This document shows, one piece after another, positions 1 through 5,663 of a DNA stretch of 5,700 bases. The notes under the pieces are model-generated. The model saw only the letters and a program-made list of their open reading frames with translations, made no database searches and was not told where the DNA came from. The number at the start of each line of letters is the position of its first letter. Positions within the stretch are counted from its first letter, which is position 1. A program made the translations under genes and the position numbers. Source of the stretch: UBA652 sp964598235 (GTDB lineage: Bacteria > Pseudomonadota > Gammaproteobacteria > Nitrosococcales > Methylophagaceae); contig CAZRAY010000076.1 in assembly GCA_964598235.1 (NCBI GenBank), positions 1-5,700 on the forward strand, given 5' to 3'.

Positions 1-243
1 CCGCTCTATTTTTACGCTTATAAAGTAGGTGCATGGCTATTGCAGGTGCCGGTGGGTGCTTATACTTTTGAGATGACATGGGAATGGTTCCAAACAGATT
101 TATTGCAAATTTGGCAACCTTTCTTATTGGGTTGTGTTGTGTGTGGCATTATTGCCGCATCGCTTGGTGTGTTATTTGTCCGTTTTATCTGGCGGTTGAT
201 GGTGATTCGTAGTTGGTTGGCGCGGCGGAAAAAGCGGGGTTAA
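1..243 (+). CDS. DUF2062 family membrane protein, C-terminal part (gene starts left of the window)
   Basis: The frame is open from the first base and ends at TAA 241-243, leaving 80 residues of a longer protein. The visible part reads PLYFYAYKVGAWLL, then an amphipathic stretch with WEWF, then IWQPFLLGCVVCG and a long hydrophobic segment (about residues 40-62). It ends in a basic tail, RSWLARRKKRG, which should face the cytoplasm. The order GPLY/AYKVGAWLL, then W-Q-PFLLG, then a final membrane helix with an Arg/Lys tail is typical of DUF2062 proteins, whose biochemical role is unknown. From general knowledge, DUF2062 genes often sit near lolCDE and comEC in gammaproteobacteria, and the lol genes nearby fit that. 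A TTG codon at 40 could be taken as a start, but the family match begins before it, so the gene is truncated by the window edge. It converges with the next gene, and the two stop codons overlap. Confidence 0.85.
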   Translation, partial: PLYFYAYKVGAWLLQVPVGAYTFEMTWEWFQTDLLQIWQPFLLGCVVCGIIAASLGVLFVRFIWRLMVIRSWLARRKKRG

Positions 244-641
244 TTTTCTAGAATATTCACGGCACATTTATTTTCAATATTTTTAAGGAACAAGTTAAAT
301 TCACTAGAACGGTTGAAGTTACGAAGTTTTTCCTTAATATCAGAATTTAAGTGCTTGCAAACTGAGTCTTTGTGAAAGTCTAAATTCCATTCTAGAATGC
401 CGTGAGCTTCGATATTGCCACTTAAAAGCGTTAAAAGTAGGCTAAGTGCTTTTTCCTGTTCTTCTGGTTCATTGGACAATAAAAAATTGGCGATAGCTAA
501 CCTTTCACCAAATTGAACACTGTATGTGAACGTTTCTAGGTAGGACTTTTCTTTAGTGTAATTGACAAAGTAAATCGCGAAAAAGCCGCAAGAGATAAGC
601 AAGATTATTAGAAGAGTTAAATATATTGATGGTTTGGTCAT
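240..641 (-). CDS. Hypothetical small membrane-anchored protein, AT-rich
   Basis: I do not recognise this 133-residue protein. Residues 6-26 form one strongly hydrophobic segment (IYLTLLIILLISCGFFAIYFV) preceded by a lysine at position 3. It is probably an uncleaved membrane anchor with the remaining ~105 residues on the periplasmic side; a lipoprotein is less likely because Cys18 lies deep inside the segment. The soluble part is charged and mostly helical in appearance (EEQEKALSLLLTLL, DIKEKLRNF), with cysteines at 95 and 126 that could pair. The ATG at 641 lies 21 nt after the lolD stop, with no hairpin between, so it may be the last gene of the rpiA-lol transcript. No Shine-Dalgarno sequence is seen before the ATG. 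The gene is visibly more AT-rich than its neighbours (13 G/C in bases 241-300), which suggests acquisition or weak constraint. The length without stops and the anchor argue that it is real; the function is open. Confidence 0.6.
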   Translation of the reverse strand: MTKPSIYLTLLIILLISCGFFAIYFVNYTKEKSYLETFTYSVQFGERLAIANFLLSNEPEEQEKALSLLLTLLSGNIEAHGILEWNLDFHKDSVCKHLNSDIKEKLRNFNRSSEFNLFLKNIENKCAVNILEN

Positions 642-662
642 AAAATATTATTTTTATCAAAG

Positions 663-1349
663 CTATTTGTCTACTTGAAAAGAACCATCTCGTAAGGTCA
701 GCACCTTATCCATCCGATTTGCCAAGCTAATGTCATGTGTGACGATAACCAATGCAGTGTCTAAATTTGCATTCAATTCCAACATTAAATCAAATACTTG
801 TTCAGCTGTATGGTGATCGAGGTTACCCGTCGGCTCATCTGCAAGCAAGCAGGCGGGGTTCGTAATCAACGCACGGGCAATCGCGGCGCGTTGGCGTTCG
901 CCACCTGAAAGTTCAGATGGCTTATGTTTAAGACGATGGCCTAAACCCACTTTTTCTAATAATACCGCGGCTTGTTCTATTGCCGATTTAGGTTTTGTAC
1001 CGCCGATGATTAAGGGCAGGGCTACATTTTCTAGCGCACTTAATTCTGGTAAGAGATGGTGGAATTGATATACAAAACCTAATGTTTTATTCCGCATTTT
1101 GCTGGCGGCTGAGACCGATAGCGTACTGATATCTTGGCCTTGGATATGCACGGAACCACGCGTTGGTGTATCTAGGCCACCTAATAAGTGCAGCAGGGTG
1201 CTTTTACCCGAGCCAGAACTGCCGACAATAGCTAGGCGGTCACCTGAATTAATCGTGAGGCTAATATCGTTTAATACTTGTGTATCTAGCGCGCCGTCAA
1301 CAAAGCGTTTGTCAATGTTTTCACATTGGATCACTGCCGTTTTAGTCAT
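663..1349 (-). CDS. lolD: LolD, ATPase of the lipoprotein-releasing ABC transporter
   Basis: The 228-residue cytoplasmic ATP-binding subunit hydrolyses ATP to drive transfer of outer-membrane lipoproteins from the inner membrane to the carrier LolA. All ABC motifs are present: Walker A GSSGSGKST (43-51), Q-loop Gln95 in GFVYQFHHLLPELSALENV (the stretch characteristic of LolD), signature LSGGE (147-151), Walker B ACLLADEP (166-173) with catalytic Glu172, D-loop (TGNLD) and switch His205 in VTHD. The length is normal for LolD (E. coli about 233). The frame stays open 20 codons further upstream, but that part lies inside lolC and has no family match. The ATG at 1349 is preceded by GGAGG with a 9-nt spacer and gives the expected N-terminus. 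The gene overlaps the lolC stop by 8 nt (ATGACTAA), so the two subunits are probably translationally coupled. MacB-type and FtsE-type ATPases share the motifs, but the partner gene settles the assignment. Confidence 0.96.
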   Translation of the reverse strand: MTKTAVIQCENIDKRFVDGALDTQVLNDISLTINSGDRLAIVGSSGSGKSTLLHLLGGLDTPTRGSVHIQGQDISTLSVSAASKMRNKTLGFVYQFHHLLPELSALENVALPLIIGGTKPKSAIEQAAVLLEKVGLGHRLKHKPSELSGGERQRAAIARALITNPACLLADEPTGNLDHHTAEQVFDLMLELNANLDTALVIVTHDISLANRMDKVLTLRDGSFQVDK

Positions 1350-2592
1350 AACGCAAGGCCTCCGCAGGGCGGGTTTGCGCTGCGCGCCAAGCAGGGTAGA
1401 GCGTGGCAATCATGGTGAGTACAAAGGCGGTGATGCCGATGGTCACGACATCGGATAGATGTAAGTCAGATGGGAATTGGTCGATGAGATACACATCAGG
1501 CGGAAAGAATTGATACCCCGTTAATCCTTCCACCGCGGAGATGATGGTATCGAAATTAAGCGCGAGTAAAACCCCACCAATAACACCCATAATGGTGCCA
1601 ATAAACCCAATAATGGTACCTTGCACGATAAACACACCCATAATACCGCGTGGCGTCATACCAAGCGTACGTAAAATAGCAATATCAGCTTGTTTATCAG
1701 TAACAACCATAATTAACGTGGAAACAATATTAAATGCAGCAACGGCGACGATCAGCAATAAAATAATAAACATGACTTTCTTTTCCATTTTTAACGCACG
1801 GAAAAAGTTGGCGTATTTATAAGTCCAATCAAAGCCGCGATAAGCGGCCGGTAAATCAGCCATCAGCTCGCGCGTGACGCGTGGGGCATCATTCACATCA
1901 TCAAACATCAATCGCAAACCAGAGACATTACCGGGCGACAATTTGAATAGTTTTGCCGCATCATGCATATGCATGATCGCTAGGCCACTATCATATTCAT
2001 TTGAGCCAATTTCAAAGGTGCCGATAACATTTAGACGTTTAAGGCGAGGCACCACACCAGCGGGAGTGGGTGATAGATGCGGCGTGATCAAGGTGATTTT
2101 ATCGCCAGCAATAACGCCCATTGAACGTGCCAAATCGTTGCCGAGTATCACGTTAAAACTTTTTGGCTTAAGTGCATTGATATCGCCCGTCACGATTTTC
2201 TCACGAATCGTTGAGACGTTATCTTCAAGATTGGGATCAATGCCGCGAACTAGCGAACCTTTCACACGGCTACCCTGGCTAAACATGCCTTGCCCTTCAA
2301 CAAAAGGCGCGCTACCCACTAACTCAGGATGCTTCTGCACTTGTTTTTCTAATGTTTGCCAATTGCTCAATGTGCCGCTAGCACCCGTGATAATGGAATG
2401 GGCAGACATGCTCAAAGTACGATTTGTCAGCTCTTTTTCAAAGCCATTCATCACCGATAAAACCGCAATCAATGCCATCACACCCAAGGCAACGCCCAGC
2501 ATGGAAGATAGCGAAATAAACGAGATAAAATGATTGCGCCGTTTGGCTCGCGTATACCGCAGGCCAATAAAGGCGCTTAAAGGATTGAACAT
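1342..2592 (-). CDS. lolC: LolC/LolF-type inner-membrane subunit of the lipoprotein-releasing transporter
   Basis: The 416-residue permease follows the LolC/LolE plan: a cytoplasmic N-terminus with FIGLRYTRAKRR, TM1 (about 23-47) running into VLSVMNGFEKEL, a large periplasmic domain (about 48-270), TM2 (about 273-297), TM3 (about 316-345), TM4 (about 378-400), and a terminal ATLYPAWRAA..RPAEALRYD. It extracts lipoproteins from the inner membrane and hands them to LolA. A LolC-type Hook (PHLSPTPAGVVP, 171-182) precedes RLNVIGTF; E. coli LolC uses the equivalent loop (167-179, Pro174) to bind LolA, and Pro177 here appears equivalent. The C-terminal half looks more like LolE (FNIVSTLIMVV.DK..DIAILRTLG, and VYLIDQFPSDLH). 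With no second permease gene nearby, it may be the homodimeric LolF type. The start matches E. coli LolC. It lies 10 nt after the rpiA stop with no visible Shine-Dalgarno sequence, so coupling to rpiA translation is likely. Named lolC conservatively. Confidence 0.93.
   Translation of the reverse strand: MFNPLSAFIGLRYTRAKRRNHFISFISLSSMLGVALGVMALIAVLSVMNGFEKELTNRTLSMSAHSIITGASGTLSNWQTLEKQVQKHPELVGSAPFVEGQGMFSQGSRVKGSLVRGIDPNLEDNVSTIREKIVTGDINALKPKSFNVILGNDLARSMGVIAGDKITLITPHLSPTPAGVVPRLKRLNVIGTFEIGSNEYDSGLAIMHMHDAAKLFKLSPGNVSGLRLMFDDVNDAPRVTRELMADLPAAYRGFDWTYKYANFFRALKMEKKVMFIILLLIVAVAAFNIVSTLIMVVTDKQADIAILRTLGMTPRGIMGVFIVQGTIIGFIGTIMGVIGGVLLALNFDTIISAVEGLTGYQFFPPDVYLIDQFPSDLHLSDVVTIGITAFVLTMIATLYPAWRAAQTRPAEALRYD
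1359..1363 (-). promoter_or_regulatory. Ribosome binding site of lolD
   Basis: On the minus strand this is GGAGG, a near-perfect Shine-Dalgarno core, 9 nt before the ATG at 1349. It lies inside the 3' end of the lolC reading frame and decides the lolD start against the longer open frame reaching 1409. Confidence 0.85.
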
Positions 2593-2602
2593 GGTTTACG
2601 GT

Positions 2603-3262
2603 TTAACGAGGATTAATAACACGGGTGCCTGATTCAGCGCCTAGCAGTAAAACATCTGCACCGCGCATCGCAAATAGACCATTGGTGACCACACCAACCA
2701 AGTTATTTAATTTACGCTCTAGATCCATTGGCTCCATAATATCCCAGCCGTGTACATCTAAAATCACATTGCTGTTATCTGTAATAAAGCCTTCACGGTA
2801 AACAGGTTGACCGCCCATTTTCACGATTTCACGGGCAATATAGCTGCGCGACATCGGCACCACTTCAACCGGAAGCGGGAAAGCCCCCAACACATCAACA
2901 AACTTACTTTCATCTGCAATACACACGAATTTATCACTTGCCGCCGCAATGATTTTTTCACGCGTTAACGCACCACCGCCGCCTTTGATTAGGCTTAAAT
3001 CCGCATTCGCTTCATCTGCTCCATCAACATACACGGCAACTTTGCTCACTGAATTTAGATCAAACACCTCAATACCATGCGCTTCTAAACGCTTAGTCGA
3101 CACGATAGAGCTAGAAACCGCGCCTTCAATACGATTTTTAATCGTTGCCAAGGCATCAATGAAATGGTTAACGGTTGAACCTGTCCCCACACCGACGATG
3201 CCGTCAGTAATATATTCGAGCGCAGCATGGGCGGCTTGTTTCTTCATTTCATCAGCAGTCAT
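2603..3262 (-). CDS. rpiA: Ribose-5-phosphate isomerase A
   Basis: RpiA interconverts ribose 5-phosphate and ribulose 5-phosphate in the non-oxidative pentose phosphate pathway, in the cytosol. The protein has 219 residues, the same length as E. coli RpiA, and matches it throughout. The phosphate-binding loop GVGTGST lies at 24-30, GAVSSS at 47-52, YVDGADE at 78-84 (active-site Asp80 and Asp83), and IKGGGGALTREKI at 92-104, with Lys93 and the catalytic base Glu102. FPLPVEV follows at 128-134 and TDNSNVILDVH at 161-171. The frame is open 18 codons further upstream, but the ATG at 3262 has GAAGGA 7 nt before it and gives the family N-terminus MTADEMKKQAA. It is the first gene of a tight minus-strand cluster with lolC and lolD, and is divergent from ilvA. 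A perfect TATAAT lies about 42 nt before the start. Nothing in the protein appears damaged. Confidence 0.97.
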   Translation of the reverse strand: MTADEMKKQAAHAALEYITDGIVGVGTGSTVNHFIDALATIKNRIEGAVSSSIVSTKRLEAHGIEVFDLNSVSKVAVYVDGADEANADLSLIKGGGGALTREKIIAAASDKFVCIADESKFVDVLGAFPLPVEVVPMSRSYIAREIVKMGGQPVYREGFITDNSNVILDVHGWDIMEPMDLERKLNNLVGVVTNGLFAMRGADVLLLGAESGTRVINPR

Positions 3263-3269
3263 GGTTTTA

Positions 3270-3275
3270 TCCTTC
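3270..3275 (-). promoter_or_regulatory. Ribosome binding site of rpiA
   Basis: On the minus strand this reads GAAGGA, 7 nt before the ATG at 3262. It favours that start over the upstream in-frame codon at 3316, which would add 18 residues absent from the family and would place the start upstream of the predicted -10 box. Confidence 0.8.
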
Positions 3276-3304
3276 TGTAATGGTTTCATTTGATATAAAC
3301 TTCC

Positions 3305-3333
3305 ATTATAGAGCAAGCGGTCTTGATAAATAA
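3305..3333 (-). promoter_or_regulatory. Probable sigma-70 promoter of rpiA (and the lol cluster)
   Basis: The minus strand has a perfect TATAAT (positions 3305-3310). Seventeen bases upstream is a poor -35 match, TTATTT (3328-3333). Transcription would start near 3298, giving a leader of about 36 nt that contains the rpiA ribosome binding site. With the short spacing downstream, the same transcript probably carries lolC and lolD. The -10 is clear; the -35 assignment is weak. Confidence 0.6.
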
Positions 3334-3356
3334 GAGTTGAGTGAAAAATAAGCAGA

Positions 3357-4871
3357 ATGTTAACGGAATATCGTCAAAAAATTGATAATGCACGTGTTTA
3401 CGATGTCGCCATCAAAACACCACTGGATGCCATGCCGCAGCTTTCCGCGCGGCTGGGAAACGCATTGCTGCTTAAGCGAGAAGATTTACAACCTGTATTT
3501 TCGTTTAAATTGCGCGGTGCCTATAACCGTATGTGTCAGCTCACAGAAGCAGAACGTCGAGCCGGAGTGGTGGCCGCTTCTGCAGGGAATCATGCGCAAG
3601 GTGTCGCGCTATCGGCGCAGAAACTAGGGATTGATGCCTTAATTGTGATGCCAATCACCACGCCGCAGATTAAAGTTGATGCCGTGACGCGCTTAGGTGC
3701 GGAAGTGGTGTTAGTCGGGAATGGCTATGATGAAGCCTGCACCAAAGCATTAACGATTGCCGAAAATGAAGGCTTTATCTTTATCCATCCCTATGATGAT
3801 CCCGATGTGATTGCAGGGCAGGGCACGATTGGCAAAGAAATTTTAGAACAACATCCTGAATCACTAGACTATATCTTTGTGCCAGTCGGTGGCGGTGGTT
3901 TAATTTCGGGTGTGGCCGCGTATGTGAAAGCCCTGCGGCCTGAGATTAAAATTATTGGTGTTGAATCAGATGATAGTGCCAGTTTGCAGGTGGCGTTAGC
4001 TGCCGGTGAGCGGATTGCATTGAGCCAAGTGGGCGCCTTTGCTGATGGCACAGCGGTTAAACAAGTGGGGATTGAACCGTTTCGGATTGCGCAAGAAACC
4101 GTGGATGATGTGATCACCGTCAGCAGTGATGAGTTGTGTGCTGCGATTATGACGATTTTTGAAGATACCCGTGCCATTGCAGAGCCTTCAGGGGCCTTAG
4201 CAGTGGCAGGTGCCGCCAAATATTGCACAAAAAACCAGCTGAAAGACAAAACCATTGTCGCGATTAACAGTGGCGCTAATATCAATTTTGATCGCCTTCG
4301 CCATGTCGCAGAGCGGGCAGAGATTGGTGGGCGCAAAGAAGTGTTATTCGCTACGACTATTGCTGAAGAGCCAGGCAGCTTCCAACAATTTTGTGAACTG
4401 CTATCCGAACGGAATATCACGGAATTTAACTATCGCTATGCCGATGATGGCACAGCGCATGTGTTTGTCGGCGTACGGATCACCGGTGGCGATATAGAAC
4501 GCATCGCCTTGTTAGCCAGTCTAGATGCCGCAGATTATCAATCAGTCGATTTAACCGATAACCGCATTGCTCGAAATCATGTGCGTTATATGGTCGGTGG
4601 CCATGCGCCACAGGTCAACAATGAGCAACTCTATAACTTTACCTTCCCAGAGCGCCCCGGTGCCTTATTGCGCTTCCTAACGCGTATTGGCAGCCGCTGG
4701 AATATCAGTTTATTTCATTATCGCAATCATGGTTCAGCCTATGGACGGGTATTGGTGGGTGTGCAAGTCAGTGAGATAGAGATGACTGCATTTCAAAGCT
4801 TCTTAAGTGAACTAGGCTACCCCTATGAACGAGAAACCGAGAATCCGGCTTATCAGTTGTTTTTGAAGTAG
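3357..4871 (+). CDS. ilvA: Threonine ammonia-lyase (threonine deaminase), biosynthetic, feedback-regulated form
   Basis: IlvA is a cytosolic PLP enzyme that converts L-threonine to 2-oxobutanoate and ammonia, the committed step of isoleucine synthesis. The 504-residue protein (E. coli 514) has the PLP lysine Lys51 in SFKLRGA, SAGNHAQG (75-82) for substrate and PLP binding, the glycine-rich phosphate loop VPVGGGGL (175-182), EPSGA (276-280), and Ser305 in NSGANIN at the PLP ring. Two ACT-like regulatory domains follow (about 327-400 and 423-504), with the family hallmarks GSF..FC.LL..RNITEFNYRY, HVRYMVGG and FPERPGALLRFL. The full pair identifies the isoleucine-inhibited biosynthetic type, not the short catabolic TdcB. 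An in-frame TGA at 3342-3344 limits the start; ATG 3357 gives a family-like N-terminus, although its Shine-Dalgarno sequence is weak. The gene stands alone, divergent from rpiA, with no other ilv gene visible and too little leader (94 bp intergenic) for a peptide-based attenuator. Confidence 0.97.
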   Translation: MLTEYRQKIDNARVYDVAIKTPLDAMPQLSARLGNALLLKREDLQPVFSFKLRGAYNRMCQLTEAERRAGVVAASAGNHAQGVALSAQKLGIDALIVMPITTPQIKVDAVTRLGAEVVLVGNGYDEACTKALTIAENEGFIFIHPYDDPDVIAGQGTIGKEILEQHPESLDYIFVPVGGGGLISGVAAYVKALRPEIKIIGVESDDSASLQVALAAGERIALSQVGAFADGTAVKQVGIEPFRIAQETVDDVITVSSDELCAAIMTIFEDTRAIAEPSGALAVAGAAKYCTKNQLKDKTIVAINSGANINFDRLRHVAERAEIGGRKEVLFATTIAEEPGSFQQFCELLSERNITEFNYRYADDGTAHVFVGVRITGGDIERIALLASLDAADYQSVDLTDNRIARNHVRYMVGGHAPQVNNEQLYNFTFPERPGALLRFLTRIGSRWNISLFHYRNHGSAYGRVLVGVQVSEIEMTAFQSFLSELGYPYERETENPAYQLFLK

Positions 4872-4889
4872 GTATAGCGCTTATAACAA

Positions 4890-4913
4890 ATTAAAGGGTA
4901 GCGACCCTTTAAT
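4890..4913 (+). terminator. Perfect 10-bp hairpin just after ilvA, possible terminator
   Basis: ATTAAAGGGT (4890-4899), loop AGCG, ACCCTTTAAT (4904-4913) form a perfect inverted repeat 18 nt after the ilvA stop. The end of the stem is T-rich, but there is no clean T-run after it, so this is a weak terminator or a 3'-end protecting hairpin. The stronger terminator follows about 30 nt later. Confidence 0.5.
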
Positions 4914-4940
4914 TCTGATTCCGGCCTTGCGTGTGCAAAG

Positions 4941-4976
4941 TAAAAAAGCCACGATATGAATACCGTGGCTTTTTTA
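4941..4976. terminator. Bidirectional intrinsic terminator between ilvA and the convergent secretion gene
   Basis: A perfect 13-bp inverted repeat: left arm A6 then GCCACG, a 10-nt loop (4954-4963), right arm CGTGGC then T6. The A-run on one side and T-run on the other make it a rho-independent terminator in both directions. It should end ilvA transcription on the plus strand and transcription from 5354 on the minus strand, whose stop is at 4997. Confidence 0.9.
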
Positions 4977-4996
4977 TGTCTAAAATGAAATAGGAT

Positions 4997-5354
4997 TTAG
5001 TTTAAAGAAATATTTTCTTTCGCAATCCATTTTCCATTAGCACTCAAACATGCGTTCAAATCTTCATTTGCAATGTTCTCATTGCGTTTGACGATCACTT
5101 GATAATTAATACAAGGTTGAAATTCGAAGCCAAAATTTTCACCCACAACGATATCGTAATGTGTCGCTGTGTTTTCGTTATACCAGCCTACACTTGAACC
5201 TGTTGTACGAGAGTATAAAGCGATTTGAATTTTGTTTAAATCCATTGCCGTCATTGCTATTTCAGAGCCTGCAAGTAAAGCGTTAACATTTAACTGTATT
5301 AGCATTAGCTGATAATGCAGTAGCGAATAAAGCAAAAAGTACTGTTTTTTTCAT
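4997..5354 (-). pseudogene. Secreted protein with 17-kDa surface-antigen-like domain, broken by a one-base frameshift
   Basis: Starting at ATG 5354, the minus strand encodes a textbook Sec signal peptide, MKKTVLFALFATALSANA, with A-N-A before the likely cleavage site, then NTVKC and a stop (5283-5285). The next frame is open to TAA at 4997-4999 and encodes the mature domain. Dropping one base in the AAA at 5289-5291 gives NTVNVNALLAG and one protein of 118 residues. The mature part (DLNKIQIAL, VGWYNENTATHYDIVV, QPCINYQV, NACLSANGKW) resembles the C-terminal domain of Rickettsia-type 17-kDa surface antigens: a Trp-containing strand, a PC..Y motif and AC...G.W. There is no glycine zipper, which many relatives carry. 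AAGGA lies 9 nt before the ATG. The downstream frame alone would need a TTG start at 5335 without a ribosome site or signal peptide. Either this is a pseudogene or the base is a sequencing error. The family call is moderate; the frameshift is direct reading. Confidence 0.75.
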
Positions 5355-5525
5355 GGTCATGCATCCTTTTGAATAAATAATATGTTGTACAGTGAGTATT
5401 CTACGGAAGCAGCATAAAAATAGAACGAGCGGAAACTCCTAATTAACAAGGAGTTTTATCCTAGGATAAACGGAGACTATTCCCACGGACACTATGAGTG
5501 GGATAGGGTGGACAATATAATATAA
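5355..5525. other. Non-coding stretch with two small inverted repeats
   Basis: No convincing gene is seen here. An 8-bp perfect inverted repeat, AAACTCCT / AGGAGTTT (5433-5440 and 5449-5456, 8-nt loop), is followed by TTTTAT and could act as a weak plus-strand terminator. A second hairpin pairs 5477-5486 with 5498-5506 (CTATTCCCAC / GTGGGATAG, one bulged base, 11-nt loop). Two overlapping TATAAT boxes at 5516-5526 have no suitable -35 on the plus strand. No clear promoter for the gene at 5354 was found either. Confidence 0.45.
5364..5368 (-). promoter_or_regulatory. Ribosome binding site of the signal-peptide gene
   Basis: AAGGA on the minus strand, 9 nt before ATG 5354. A second in-frame ATG at 5360 is only 3 nt from it and is too close, so 5354 is the preferred start. 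An intact ribosome site suggests the gene was functional recently. Confidence 0.7.
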
Positions 5526-5663
5526 TTAGGTGTGGAAGGTGGTTTCCCGTTCTATCCAGCTAGCCTTCCAGTAAATTAAATCAAGTTCGATATGCTTGAT
5601 TTTTAGTACAGATGATACTGTTTTTGCCAAAGTCGTTTTACCACTACGGTAATCCCCCCATTT
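5526..5663 (-). pseudogene. Fragment of a P-loop kinase-like protein (FlaR/adenylate-kinase-like), broken at both ends
   Basis: A minus-strand frame of 45 codons runs from just after an in-frame TAA (5664-5666) to TAA 5526-5528, with no usable start codon. It contains GDYRSGKTTLAK (residues 3-14), a Walker A motif of the GxxxxGKT type. About 18 residues later come HIELDLIYWKASW and IERETTF. This P-loop, then (H)xELDxxYWKxxW spacing is characteristic of small nucleoside-kinase-like proteins often annotated as FlaR or topology modulation proteins. The expected next parts (WVIDGNY, the lid and the C-terminal helices) are absent, and the fragment stops at about a quarter of the usual length. The strand before Walker A is missing in this frame. 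An ATG frame open to the window edge joins it if one G is removed from the G6 run at 5654-5659. Most likely a decayed remnant; the family call rests on motif spacing only. Confidence 0.5.

Noticed and set aside
1350..1409. 20-codon N-terminal extension of lolD to the start at 1409
   Set aside because: It lies wholly within the lolC coding end, has no family match, and the strong GGAGG site points to ATG 1349.
1874..2533. Long plus-strand open frame opposite lolC
   Set aside because: It is the antisense shadow of lolC, with no recognisable domain. The same applies to the antisense frames opposite lolD, rpiA and ilvA.
3263..3316. 18-codon N-terminal extension of rpiA
   Set aside because: It has no family match; a ribosome site and the exact E. 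coli length support ATG 3262, and the -10 box lies within the extension.
3312..3321. Pasteurellaceae-type DNA uptake sequence (GCAAGCGGTC, near ACAAGCGGTC)
   Set aside because: Only one imperfect copy is present, and no AAGTGCGGT or Neisseria-type uptake sequence was seen, so it is probably chance.
4997..5335. Reading the secreted gene as a 112-residue protein from TTG 5335
   Set aside because: The first ~15 residues are the out-of-frame shadow of a clear signal peptide, and no ribosome site precedes the TTG.
5516..5526. Two overlapping TATAAT boxes as a plus-strand promoter
   Set aside because: There is no -35 at acceptable spacing (TATGAG or GTGGGA at 17 nt) and no plus-strand gene downstream.
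5533..5570. TGGAAGG / CCTTCCA inverted repeat with a 24-nt loop
   Set aside because: It is short, has a long loop, and lies inside the P-loop coding fragment (it covers the KASW...TTF codons), so it is likely coincidental.
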